Source of the DNA: Penicillium oxalicum
Taxonomy: Eukaryota > Ascomycota > Eurotiomycetes > Eurotiales > Aspergillaceae
DNA: 64,000 bases
Assembly: GCF_001723175.1 (NCBI RefSeq)
Contig: NC_064657.1
Location: forward strand, 1,302,001 to 1,366,000
Reading direction: 5' to 3'
Below, in pieces: positions 1-11,742 of the stretch (the first letter of the stretch is position 1; each line of letters starts with the position of its first letter). The translations under genes were made by a program, and so were the position numbers. The notes below the pieces were generated by a model. It was not told where the DNA came from. It worked only from the letters and a program-made list of their open reading frames with translations, and did no database searches.

Positions 1-181
1 CCATGTGCCAGGGGCAACCAATGTTCATGAAGAGCAAATCGATCATGTTTGTTATAAATACAGAATCCACGTCCAGCAGAGAATGGCCGAAAGGAAAAAA
101 AATCAAGGAAAAGATAGTCGAAGACGTGCCTGGTCGACAGACATTCATCGGTTGACCGTTATTTTCTGAAAAGTTCGAGAG

Positions 182-1468
182 ATGAGAGCTCCTTGACTAC
201 ACAGTGCCCTAACGGGCTTGATCGCCGGCCAGGTAGCTGCCATAACTACTCGCGCAGCCTCATCTACACCAGCCTCATCCCCTTCTTCACTTCCTCCTCA
301 TCTCGCGCTGGAGTGTTATCCCCATCTGGCGACTGCTTCCGTCGCAGTCATATCAACTTCGACTGTGACTCGCACCTATCATGATCGCAATACCGTCGTG
401 GTCTACTTGACCACACAGGATGTAAACACTATTACTCCCCTGGCGAGGACAGAGCCGGAGACCAGTATGGAGACCCTCACTGTCATCTCTACTGCGCCCG
501 CATTTACAGACACCTTCTCGACTACATCCACCGACTATGAATAGGTCACTAACACCGCGACTATGCCTCCGGTCACCGTGACTACATACACCACAACCAC
601 AGTCACGACAGCAACCCAGATCTCCGTTCCTATAGCTGCAGGATTTGTACCGCTCGTAAGCTCGCTGCAAATGCCGACGGCTGTGAAGCGGGACCTCAAT
701 GACGGCTCCTGTCCCCTTGAGCCTGACGACTACAGGTACACGTCCGCTGTGAAGTGCATGGCGAAGCTCACGATCACACCCACGTCAACTTCGGCCGTCA
801 CTGCGGTCCCCACCACCAACACCGTCCTCGTACTAGTTGTCGCTGTGACAGTGACCAGTACCTTAACCACAACTTCTGTTGTCGTTCCCAGTGATATTTC
901 CGTCACTCTAAGCTACAGCACTACCTTGACCCTGGCCACAAGCACAATAGCACCTGCAATCACCAGCACAGCGACAGCGACTCGAACAGTGACGACAACG
1001 ACGACTACGGGTGCAATCTATGCAGCTTGTGCAACAAACAATGTCGCTGGAGGGCAGAATGTTTTTGGGCCAGAGTTTGGCTCCGCCGCTGGAAAATCCG
1101 CCTCCGTACTCTCCCTCGGCAACATGCCTACTAGGCGTATATCCGTCGTGAGTGCCGTCTCGGGTTACGACTGCTGTGTCAAATGCCAGCAAGCAACGAA
1201 TTGTGCCATCACCTTTTACCACCAATTGACGTGTTACATCATTAGCACCGACACCTGCTCATCCTCGAATCATGGCCAGGTCGTAGCCTCAAGTGGAAAC
1301 GGATATGACATCACTAACGGACCACGCAGCACATGGATGCCCGGACCAGGATTAAGAAACCAGTCCTTTCTACGCGCCATCGGCAAATTTGGGTGCACAA
1401 ATCATTGCCAACGCTGCGATCATTGTCCCAGACACAAACATGTGATTATCTCTTCGTGTAAATGTTGA
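182..1468 (+). pseudogene. Broken Thr/Ser-rich secreted protein with C-terminal apple-like domain
   Basis: One reading frame runs from an ATG at 182 to 1468 but is cut by TGA at 194-196 and TAG at 542-544. Read through, it has a short hydrophobic leader, a long Thr/Ser/Val-rich stretch with many TTT/TVT clusters, and from about 1010 to 1330 a Cys-containing block (AACATNN..., YDCCVKCQQATNC, LTCYII, DTCSSS) like the apple/PAN-type domains at the ends of fungal wall-associated proteins. The coding character continues unchanged across both stops, so the stops look like later mutations rather than gene borders. The last 40 codons diverge in character; the +1 frame there (about 1385-1445) reads a hydrophobic tail ending in TGA, so a third lesion or an unseen intron is possible. 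An intron hiding the TAG was considered, but no good GT..AG pair was seen. Function unknown; probably surface or secreted. Confidence 0.6.
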
Positions 1469-1673
1469 ACAGTTCATGTATTCGACGAATATTCTCCTCT
1501 ACTTGACCCTTGATAAGTGCTTTCTCAGAGTTCAATTGTTCCTCGGATGTAGTGCTGGAGGGGGCTAATTCTCCGCGAAATTCTGGGTTTGACTGGACAA
1601 CAAAGTACCTACTCCTAGGCTTGATAGCCACTGATTTTTGCGACTCAGCGGGGAGATGAACCCACTCGCACAT
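1446..1673 (-). CDS. Possible small hypothetical protein or orphan C-terminal exon (75 aa)
   Basis: An ATG-started 75-codon frame overlaps the tail of the apple-domain pseudogene by 23 nt on the opposite strand. It begins MCEWVHLPAE and ends in a charged, probably helical segment rich in Glu, Lys and Asn (SEEQLNSEKALIKGQVEEN). The composition looks protein-like, and a 'W(I/V)HLPA' opening is seen in some fungal CorA-like proteins, but that resemblance is weak. No upstream exon could be traced. It may be the last exon of a decayed gene or a chance frame. Confidence 0.2.
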   Translation of the reverse strand: MCEWVHLPAESQKSVAIKPRSRYFVVQSNPEFRGELAPSSTTSEEQLNSEKALIKGQVEENIRRIHELFNIYTKR

Positions 1674-4600
1674 TGTGATTACTTAGATGTCTAGGCAGTA
1701 CCTGAGATAGCTCACGTTTATCTGCACACTTCACACTCATATCGTATCTTCTGATCGACACACTATGGCCAGCTGAGAAGCGTTGATCTGAATTTTTTTT
1801 TTCACGAGTCCGAAATGACCAGCTCGACCGAGATTCAAAGGTCTAGAATTTACAGTTATAGACCTCCGGTGGTCATTTGGAGCAGGGCTATCAACGCCCC
1901 AATCTTAACGGTTAGAGATAGTCTTAGGAGAATTCAAGACCTCAACCAGCATCAATACCTTGATCGTCGAGTATCTTCGTAAGTTGAGCCTTCAAACGTG
2001 GACCCTACCTGCATTGTGGCCGTAGAAGCCGCGGAGATCAGAGAATCACATGCTTATTGGACTTTCGTATCTCGGCGAATCAAAAGTGTGCATTCCCAAT
2101 TTGGCGCGCTGTAAAGTTCCAGGCGGAGCAATGCCTATGATGCTTCACACAGAGCGGCGAACAATTCCGCTGCGACGTATTGTAACGATCTAGTGGAGAC
2201 TTTTCGCCAAAATAAAAAAAAGAAAAATAGTGTTACGGTGTGAGAGGTAGAACTTCGAGATTATATGAAAGCATGGACGTATCGCTAATCGAAAGCCGTC
2301 ATTTCACCTTGAGCCAATATTTCCATACGAGGCGAGTAGGCATGTATCTTGTCCGCTGCAAAGGGCTGAAACGAAAAGCGGATCTCGCCGTCGGCCACGC
2401 GAGATTAGGTTCTCCCAGCCGTGAGGTGGGTCTTTCCAGTCTGGCGTCCACTGCGAAGCCAACCCTGAAGATCAGCCTTGACAGCCTGATAAAAATAGTC
2501 AAATGCTCTGATGGTAGGTCTGCTTACCTATCAATCAAAAAGAGGCTGTGACAGGACTGGTCCGATTGTGCCTCGAGGTACCCTGGTACTTCTGGGGTGG
2601 ATCCAATTGAAATGGGTTTCTTTCATCAGGAATCCACTACCAGTGCTCTAAGAAGCAAGGACTACAGCCAAAACAGCTTGGACCACCGTCTATACTTGTT
2701 TGATATATATCTAGCTGTAATTAAATGGTGTCGTAATTTGCCAGCTTCCAGCTATGACCAGCTGAGCCCGTCAATCTCAAGTGAGGCATTGGATGAATCG
2801 ATGGCCTGGTAGACTATGACACTATGTGCAAGACTACCTACCCATAGACACCATTTCGCAAGCTCTACATAGAAAAGACCTAATACAACAGACCAGAAAG
2901 TTAGCATTGGACCCCGCCATCGTTCCAAATCAATGGGGAGGTGACCATGCTTCAGGTCCTGTTCAACGGGACAGTCAATTTGCTTGACCTTTTGAAGGAC
3001 CTGAAAACAAAGGTTAGTCCACTGGGCTTCCCCCAGTCGCTATTCTCTCGCTTCTGGCCACTACGATCGTGGTGTGGGCGGCCGCTCACAGTGATCCAGA
3101 TCTTCACTTCACAAGCTCCCTGACTGGTGACATTCTATGACACAGTGTTGTCTTTGTGGGTTTGGTTCTGGGTCAGGCAAAGGGGAAAATATCTATGCCT
3201 CCTTTGGTAAAGGATACGCTTTTGGAATCTTTCCGAGCGATGAGTGTCGTGGGCGAGACCTGGCAATTTCGATCGTTCTCTTTCATAGCCGAATGGACTG
3301 GCCTTTTGTCATTAAGAACGATCGACTCTTGCGCGACAGTATCAACCTAGAATCGCTAACATCTCGGGTCTTGATTCCTTACTTGGCGTATTACACTTGG
3401 GTATCCACATAATCTCGTTAAGAGTGTCAACCGGACATACCTGTATTTTCTTCAGTCATCTCATATTCATCATCGATCCTTCTCCGCAGTACTGTACTTC
3501 TATCAGACATGGCTGCCCTCATATCCTGATTACACTCTCGAGGTAAGATTGCCCTTGCAGGACGTCAACTGCAGCTGTGCAATTGACATGGGCCAGGCTG
3601 GAGGAACTGGGGTCGCTGCTTGGGTTTATTGCTCGAGCGGTGGTTCTAGAACCATCTTCTCTAAGACGAACTGGGCGGTATTCCTGTCACGGACCTGCGA
3701 ACTTGCGTCCTTGATTAATTCGTGGCATCACCAGATGCTTGAGAAACAATACATTGCCGGAGGTCCTTTACCGAGCGGCGTCTTTTCCATGCCATCGCGC
3801 TGATCTTCTTTACTTTGTTCTCTACCAGTCTTGGTCTTGCGTGTTCAAAGCTTGTTTCGCCTCTCTGAAGAGTAAAAGCAGCAATTGTGGAAAGCTTTCC
3901 CGTGCTTTTCGAGGCTGGGAAGTGTTCCGGCTGGCGTGGAGAATCCATACACTCCACCATATGGTAAAGATCTTGCGAGAGTCCTCTTCCACAACCTTCA
4001 AAGAACTGATGTTCATGGAATAGACTTTTTCTTTTGTCTCGGGAGGCAAGGGGACAACATGGGTGGTGCCGCCGGAGCTCGGACCTTGACCTTGCAATGG
4101 CTCGATCCAGCCATGCAGAGCCGCAGTGCATCAACTCCCCGGGTCCAGTGCATTGGCCGTCGCTGTCGTCTGCTCCAAATAAATCAGGTCATAAGCTTGA
4201 AACATGACAGCTGAGGCTTTTGCAACGTAGCCTCATGCAGTGAATAGGACGGTCAAGGCGGTGTCTGGCGCCTGCATTGTAGGGCCTTAATTGTGTTTGT
4301 TGGCATTGTTGCAGCTTCTTCCCTGAGCTGACCGCAAGTTTCGATCTCCATCAATTTCATCCGAGCTCACGGTAGGGATACGCAGGCATCGGTGAAGATC
4401 AAGATTTATCTGGGTTGAAAAGGGAGCGCCGGATATATTAGTGCCGGGCGGAGACGATAGACTCGGCGGTGGAAGTCGAATGCTGCTGAACATTGACTTA
4501 GAGATATGTTATTTGATCGCAAGCGTGAATCTTCTCATTATGGGCTTTATCCGATTGATGATAAACCACTGGGTCTTATTTACAATCCCTGAGTATGAGA

Positions 4601-7600
4601 GGTACCTATCAAGCTTCGAAGCATTCTTCTGGAGCGGTGCATCACTACAAGTTAGGTACCAGCTTGATAGAGACCATGTTAATGCGACCGGGGCAAATAT
4701 TATCTAATAATGTAGTAAGGTCGTGAGCTGAGTTTCAAAAGTCAATTCCAAACATTTTTACCGCTGAAACCTTTTCTCCCCCGCCTGGGAATCACCCCCC
4801 TCATCCTTCACGATAACCTGGATCTTCAGCATCCGATGGAGTGATTCGAGTGTCTCTCTGATGAGGCGATATGCGGCAATGACTCGTACACTATGTGACC
4901 AGAGAATACTGTAGCTGGCGTCTGTCTATCTTTGATCTTACTTGAGAATGCCCATACTGTCCGCGACTGTGCTGGACGAGGCTCGAACGAACGTGGAAAG
5001 ACTGCCGCGCCAGCTTCCAAGAGCCACAAACATGGGATCGGGAGACGCAACATCCAGTAAGATGATCGCGGAGATGAGAGATGGGGGTTTCAGGAAAGGG
5101 ACCAACCATGTGCCACACGAGCCGAGCAATCCACGGCCGCGTTTGGTACAATCTTGGTCGTTCGAATCGACGGACTCATTAATCCATGATCGGTGAGGGC
5201 CCATGCTCCCATGCTCGGGCACAAAGGCGTTGCGACGGGATCATCCACTTGTCGAGATCTTTCAATGCCAAATGCGTACTACAAATACTACTACTGTACG
5301 ACTCGTTTATGCACCAATGCACCAGTGCATGATTGCTGGGCCATTCATCTGGAAAGCAAGGGTACTAATTTAGAGTCCCCCCTCGGTGGTCATCCCGGAT
5401 GACACGCACAGACTGGAGCACATCCGAAATTTCCGCGAGTCCGCGTGCTTTGAGCGGTGGACCCGGTCGAACAGGTGGAACCACCGCGATCTGCTCTATT
5501 CTCCTTTTCTGATTCCACAAAGAGTACGAGTGATAATTCAGTCACCCATGGGGAACCACTCTGAGCCACACCTCGGCTACAGTAACCAGACAATACTGAG
5601 TCCTTTAACTCAGCAAGAATGGACTTTGACAGGTCGCCGCTACACTGGGGGCGCTCATCTTCATTCATCCTCACTTGAATCAGCAGCATCGTGACTGTGC
5701 AGTGCACCAAGGAAGTAATCCACCATCCCGTTCCAGTGACCGTGCTTCGTCTGAGACAGGTCCGAGTCCTCTGGAGCTTAGTCTCTCCCTCCGTGCCTTT
5801 AGCGTCCCTGACACACACCAACTGGCATTGAAAGGGTCCTCTTTCACCGACTTCCACGCTCGTTATAGGCTCAGTGGAGGAGAACCTTCTGATTCCGCCA
5901 TCGCAAGTCCCGTTAGGCGATGGACGAACTCATCTTTATTAATAGTTGCCCATCACGTCTCCACCGGACCGCCGCATGACGGCCGAATTTTTTCTTAGCG
6001 CCTTTGCGCCTTCTCCCCCCACCTTCTCAAGCCCCCCCGTCGTTGCTGATCTCTGCTCCTCGAGAATGGCAGGGCCATGAGCTTGCAAGCTTACAGCTCT
6101 GGGGATGACTGGGTTGGTTCCATCTTTGTGATGAACCACCAAGACGTCATGGCACCGAACCCAACAGCCTTCAGAAGATGAAGACTCCAAGATGAGCTGT
6201 GACTGCCAGACTGGTAATCCCTAATAGATCTGATTGTGGCCCCCTGAAATCTGCGGCCGAGCACGTCAGGTGAACCCCGGACTTTCCCAGAAGCCCCCGG
6301 ACCCCTTCTTCTTCCCAAAAGTTGGATAGACCACCTCCCCCCCCCCCCTATTCCAAGAGAATCTGCCAATTTCCATCGGGTTCACATTAGATCGCAAGTC
6401 CCTCGGGAATTATGCAATCGAGAATCTAGAAGAATAACGCCGATGTGATGGATTCCGGAGTTGGGCACCGAATCGAGTCTTTTGGCCATGCGGTCGCTCG
6501 ATCGGAAGAAAGCGATCGAAGTCCGGGGAGCCGATCAAGACACCCTGCAGGAAAGTCAGCGCACAGCCTTGTCCGTTTCAACTTGCCAGGCAACGAGCCA
6601 GAACTTGACTGAACTTGACCCGGGGCCTACCGTCATGCAGGACAAAAGAGGCTGCGCGAGCAAACGCTGTTGGCCCGTATGACGGAGCCAGCCTTGCCTC
6701 AGCTTGGCCGTCCGTGTAGTGTACATGCAGACCTCCAGACTTGGCGCCCATTTCTGACGGGGCTTTCAACTCTAGGAACTGGAATATGTCGCTGTCTTCT
6801 TGGGATGATGCATCATGTGAATAAAGTTTGACCCGAGCTGATTGAGAATACGAATCTTCGGCTGATACCGTCGGGTCGCGGACAAACAACGGTCTAGCTA
6901 GTCTCGTGTTGGGAATCACTACAATCACTCAATCACTATACCGTAGCAAGTCGCCATCCGACTGGGTCAACCACAGCGGTAAGTCATTTATCATGGCGGA
7001 GGGAAGAGTGGCCCATCGATGGTGGACAGCGTGCTGCAGTCATTGGTTCAGCGTCTGAATCAGAAAAAGGATCTCCAAATGAAAATGGGACCGTCAGACA
7101 AGCCCAACCCGTCAAACTAAGAAAAAAGGAGCCCACTTGGATGCTGTACTGTCTCCAATGAACCCAATGACCCACTACGAAACTGTCCCCCTCATCCCCC
7201 CTTCGCTTCATGAAAATCAGTCCCGCAAGGAGAGCGTGGTCGTCTTTCCTTCCTTTCCTAAACTATTGCTTTTCAGATTCACTCACAGTGCAAAGAACTT
7301 CATCTTCACATCCTCAGACATCTTGGTTGTTGTGGTCGTTGAATACTCTCTTCATCCAGCCAGCACAGTGCAACCGGACAGCCAGAACTGCCGACTTCAA
7401 CGTGCTGATTCATTCTGGTTGTGATCTGAACGAGTCATTCATCAGCGGCTGCGCCGATCCGCACCCAAATCGTGCACGACTGAATCAGCCTCTCTCTCTC
7501 TCATCCATGGCCAACTGCCCGTGAATTGTTGCGGCGACCAGTTCTCAGAAAGGTCTACTCGGCTGCAAAGTGCGAGTGAGAAAAGACCGTAAGATCAGCT

Positions 7601-7897
7601 GAATTATTCCGGGTACAAATCACCCTGCGTGTCAACTCGTATTCGGTCTTTTGGGGAGCCTTGTTTTTGTCGCTGGTGCGTTTCTCGGTTTGTTGCAAGA
7701 ATAAGCTCGGCAACTCGGCGCTGGGTGTTTTCTTCCACTCCATCCGACTCGGTGCAGTTTATACTGTCGATCGAGCTCTTCGCTTCCTCGCCCGTCGGTT
7801 ACGCATTGCAAAAACAATTTTCCGCCTCCAAAGCTCGCATTTGATCCATCATCCGGACATACCTCTGCACGGCACATTTCATCGCCCCTCAGCAAAG
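1674..7897. other. Gene-poor region with degraded fragments
   Basis: No intact gene model was found in 6.2 kb. Short frames on both strands look like relics. Around 3030-3100 (+) one frame encodes a likely membrane helix (VAILSLLATTIVVWAAA), followed by stops. Around 3410-3540 (+) another reads as plausible protein (FYQTWLPSYPDYTLE) before ending. Frames near 2240-2550 and 3880-4200 are similar. These suggest one or more decayed genes, but no family can be named. A 12-nt C run lies at 6337-6348. The last several hundred bases before 7898 are CT-rich and probably hold the promoter and leader of the chitin synthase activator gene. Confidence 0.4.
4601..4670. repeat. Short inverted repeat with KpnI-like palindromes
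   Basis: A perfect 10-nt inverted pair (CTATCAAGCT at 4606-4615, AGCTTGATAG at 4661-4670) is separated by 45 nt. GGTACC sits beside each arm (4601-4606 and 4655-4660). It lies in the gene-poor zone and could be the remains of a small inverted-repeat element or a chance palindrome. Confidence 0.35.
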
Positions 7898-10173
7898 ATG
7901 GCGTCTCCTATCGCCGCCGAACACCCTCCCATTCCTTCCCCTCCACCAGCCTACCTCCGAACAAACGCCCACCATTTCACCTTCTCCAGACGCCACTCCC
8001 CGCACGATCCCGTCGCATCTCCAGAGCGCACAAGTCACCCGCAGACCTCTCTCGGTGGGCACGTTGGACTCGGAGTCACATCCAAGGATTCAAGCGGCCC
8101 CTCGCTCACCAGTTCGAATTGACCGCGGGTACAAGAACATTCCCCAGTCTTCCTCCGTCCAGATCGAGGACTTTCAAAATGTGCCCGCACCACCACCTAT
8201 TCAAATTCCCCAGTTTGCCGATTTGTCCATCAATGAGTCGAGGCCACTGTCCCGGAATGCAGAACACACCTCGCCAGCGTCACAAAAGCCGATCTCAGTC
8301 CCACAGCTGGCAACACCGCAGTATCACACTCATACCCCAGGCAGCAGCGGGTCATGGTCGATTGTGGACAGTCAGCTGAAGCAGGCCGGTCAAGGAACCG
8401 GCAAGAGCGAGGTCACTCCCGAGAAGCACAGTCCTACCGATTCCTCCCGGGGGAGCTTGGAAAGCGAGACCCAAGATTCGGGAGATTATCAGCCCCTGGC
8501 ATACCACCATCAAATACAGGAGCAACCACGTAAGCCACCCAACGTGCGGCATTCCACTCTGGGCATCAATCTAGGTGACCCGAACACTGGGTCATCGAGC
8601 AATCTGTCCGTGAACGGGACTCGCAATGGACAACGCAATTCCCAATACTCTACGACGTCAGAATCGGGCGTCGGACAGCATCGCCGCAATCTCTCTGCAT
8701 CACCATATCTACAACCCCGGGTCACGTCACGACATTCGACGGCCTCGCCCGCTACCCGTCCGCTCTCCGTGTTGGACCTGCTTCATACCTCCTATCCTCA
8801 ACCGGGCCCTCATGCTGCCCAATTCGACCACTCTCACCTCGAGACCTCTGTGGGAAATCACGCCTCCCTCTTGAGTCACAAAGAGACGTTTGAGATGTAT
8901 CTGGCTAATGTCAAAAAGACCGATGTGCCCGCCGTGCAGTACGAGTTTGCCGTATTCATGATCAATTCGATGCGCGAGATGCCCAGCGTGGATCTGGAAG
9001 ATTCAAATTCCATTACTCGACAACGCCTGCTGCGCGAGTCCAAGTCCATCCTGCAGCGCCTGGCGGACCGAAGCTACCCCTTTGCGCAGTACTATCTTGC
9101 AGACGGATATGCGTCTGGCCTCTTTAGTAAGGGCAAAGAGGATTATGAACGCGCATTCCCTAACTTTCTGGCTGCCAGCAAGCACGGCCACGTCGAGGCA
9201 TGCTACCGTACCGCTTTGTGCTATGAATTCGGTTGGGGCGTGCGCATAGATGGTGGTCGCGCGGTTCAATTCTATCGCCAAGCCGCCTCAAAAAATCACC
9301 CCGGCGCCATGCTGCGCATGGCGAAGGCTTGCTTGAATGGGGACATGGGACTGGGTAAGCGTTATCGTGACGGCCTCACTTGGTTGAAGCGCGCAGCAGA
9401 ATCCTCCGATGCGCAATATAATTCGGCCCCTTACGAGCTTGGCTTGCTGCATGAAAATGGCGACGGAAATGACGTCTTCAAGGATGAATCGTATGCTGCA
9501 CAGCTCTTCACCAAGTCGGCCGAGTTGGGCCATATCGAGGCTGCGTACCGCATGGGCGACGCGTACGAGCACGGAAAACTGAACTGTCCACGAGACCCCG
9601 CGCTCAGCATTCATTTCTATACCACAGCCGCTCAAAGTGGGCAACATGCTCTCGCGATGATGGCCTTGTGTGCCTGGTATCTCGTGGGTGCCGAGCCAAT
9701 TCTCGAAAAGGATGAAAATGAGGCATACGAATGGGCGACACGAGCTGCTGCTCTTGGTGAGACTACCCCGGATTTCTGCTCTCCACCACTGTATTTCCTT
9801 CTCCCCCCTTTCTTCTAACATTGTGGATCTAGGCCTGATTAAAGCGCAATATGCCGTGGGCTACTTTACCGAAATGGGCATCGGCTGCCGACGTGATCCG
9901 CTCGAGGCCAACGTCTGGTACGTTCGAGCAGCGGAGCAAGGTGATGAGCGCGCGCGAAGCAACGGATTGCTGCCATTCGAGCCGCCGCGGATGGGGCAAA
10001 TCCCGCCACATCAGCGCGTGGAGGGGCCCTGTCTCGGAAAGGCGGCGCAAACAGTCATGGTCAGTTGCGCCGGATTGGCCCCCTGTCGCTGTATTCCCAA
10101 TGTAGCGCACCCAAAGGCTAACGCAATTTTGATCACAGACAAAACCAAACAAAAGCGCTTCGTCATCTTTTGA
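7898..10173 (+). CDS. SEL1-repeat chitin synthase activator (Chs4/Skt5 type), with two apparent frameshifts
   Basis: The main coding block (about 7960-9756) has a Ser/Pro/Gln-rich N-terminal half and then a run of SEL1 repeats from about 8880 (AQYYLADGYASGLF, ACYRTALCYEFGWGV, AAYRMGDAYEHGKL), the layout of fungal Chs4/Skt5 proteins that activate and localise chitin synthase at the membrane. An intron at 9757-9832 leads to another repeat (LIKAQYAVGYFTEMGIGCRRDP). A second likely intron is 10060-10138 (GTCAGT, branch GCTAACG, CACAG). Two frame breaks occur. The ATG at 7898 (MASPIAAEHPP) is out of frame with the downstream block and needs loss of one base near 7957. A (CG)4 run at 9949-9956 shifts the frame by two just before a tail that otherwise reads AKQRIAAIRAAADG. 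In the family-like frame the last residues are KRFVIF, where family members commonly carry a Cys-type lipidation box. It is either a damaged gene or the site of sequence errors. Confidence 0.8.
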
Positions 10174-11742
10174 TCTGTTCTGTCCTCCTTATTCTTCTTC
10201 TCTGTTGATTCTTAATCAGCCACTACCGTGTTGGTTAATACTTATCATGATTCCCAACCAACTGCTGCCCTTACCATAGGTACCTGACATTGAGCTTTTA
10301 TTACCCAGTATCTCACTGCATTTTGCGGCTGTCTGTCGTTTTCGGTTCATTAATTTTTCTGTGGGCTTTTTGGGACCCTTTTTGGGGCGGGCGATGGATG
10401 GAGTACCGTCTGACTGCTTTTCTCTTCTGCGCTCTCTATTTTCTGCTGCGTGATCTGATGCAGCCCAGCTCGGTCGTCTTCTCCAGTTTATCTGTGGCAA
10501 ACTCTGGTTTGCAGAGCCTTGCTTTATATTTTTTGTGGCTATCACCTAACTCCTCCTGACTTCCTCTTTTCTTTTTATCTTGCGCTTTTCTCATCAAAAC
10601 TACCTCATCATGTTCTTATTTTCGGGGATCATGGGTCCTTCGCGTGCGGCGGCATCATCTATCATAATTGGTCGAGGGGTTGACCATTGTCACTTTCTTG
10701 GATCACTTGGCAGATATTCCATGGTACATCGATCTTCCTAGTAACTGGCAGCCGGTTCCATCGGGAATTGCAGGGTAAGCATTCAATTATAACGGATATC
10801 GTCTAGACCATCATGTTTCGAACAAATCGATGTATGTCCTCTACAGAGTCGAAACATTGATTTCCTCAGGCGATCAATCGTTGACAATCGGACACCTAGG
10901 CTATTGTCATGTGCCGGTCAGGCAAAAATCCTCCTTAAAAGTGCTCTGAAGAGGACCCAGAATGAAAGCTTCGCTTTTCACATACGGTATAGTTGGCAAC
11001 ATGATCGTTGGATTCAACAACTTAGACAAAGTCGATTCACCAAGTGACCTCGAGCAGTCAGATGGTCTTTTCTGGTATTCCGTCCATGGAGCTATCCTCT
11101 AGGTCCTCTAATCCCGGCAAAGACTCGGCAAATCAAACGGTGCCAAGCTCTAGAATACCATGCGAGAGATCATTCTTGCCCGGCTGCCCAACATGTTTGA
11201 GTCAATGACCGTGTCAAGAGAAACGAGACCCCTGATCAAGACTTCCAACTGCATTAGAATATGCCCTCCATCGTCATCCAAGCGGAGTTTTAGATTCTCA
11301 CCTCCACCCCAACAAGCAGTTAGTTCGAGAGTCCGCCCCCACTTGGCGGGTGTTGCCTGCGAGTTGTGCAGGCAGCAGCGCCCCTGGGCGCCTAAAATGT
11401 CAGGCTGCACCATGCCTGTAGCTCTCGTTGACAAGACTTAAAAGGGTTCGCTGGATCCCGTGTTGCGTCGTATCAATTGACTTTTAATTTTTGTTTTTGT
11501 TTTTGTTTTCAAATGCCAGAGTACTCTTTTATTCTCATTTGAACGATTGAGCCCCGATCTTTGATCCTGAAGCGTTGAAAACCGGACCGTCAACGCTCTG
11601 CTGGACTTAGCCTCGAAACCGGCTGCTGCTCACCTCGTATCCGCCTCGGCGCTGACCAGCTGTTGACAGTTGGCCCCTGACTCATTTCCCATTAACAAAT
11701 TTCAAACACCTGCAGCTCTATTCAGTCCGTCTTGACCCAGAC
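10174..11742. other. Intergenic region between chitin synthase activator and PARP
   Basis: No gene seen. The first part is T-rich and probably the activator's 3' UTR. A run of TTTTTG units lies near 11486-11510. The last 250 nt are pyrimidine-rich and likely contain the PARP promoter and leader. Confidence 0.5.

Noticed and set aside
5390..5857. 155-codon open frame on the minus strand
   Set aside because: Low-complexity Arg/Ser/Thr composition, no domain, no splice or leader context.
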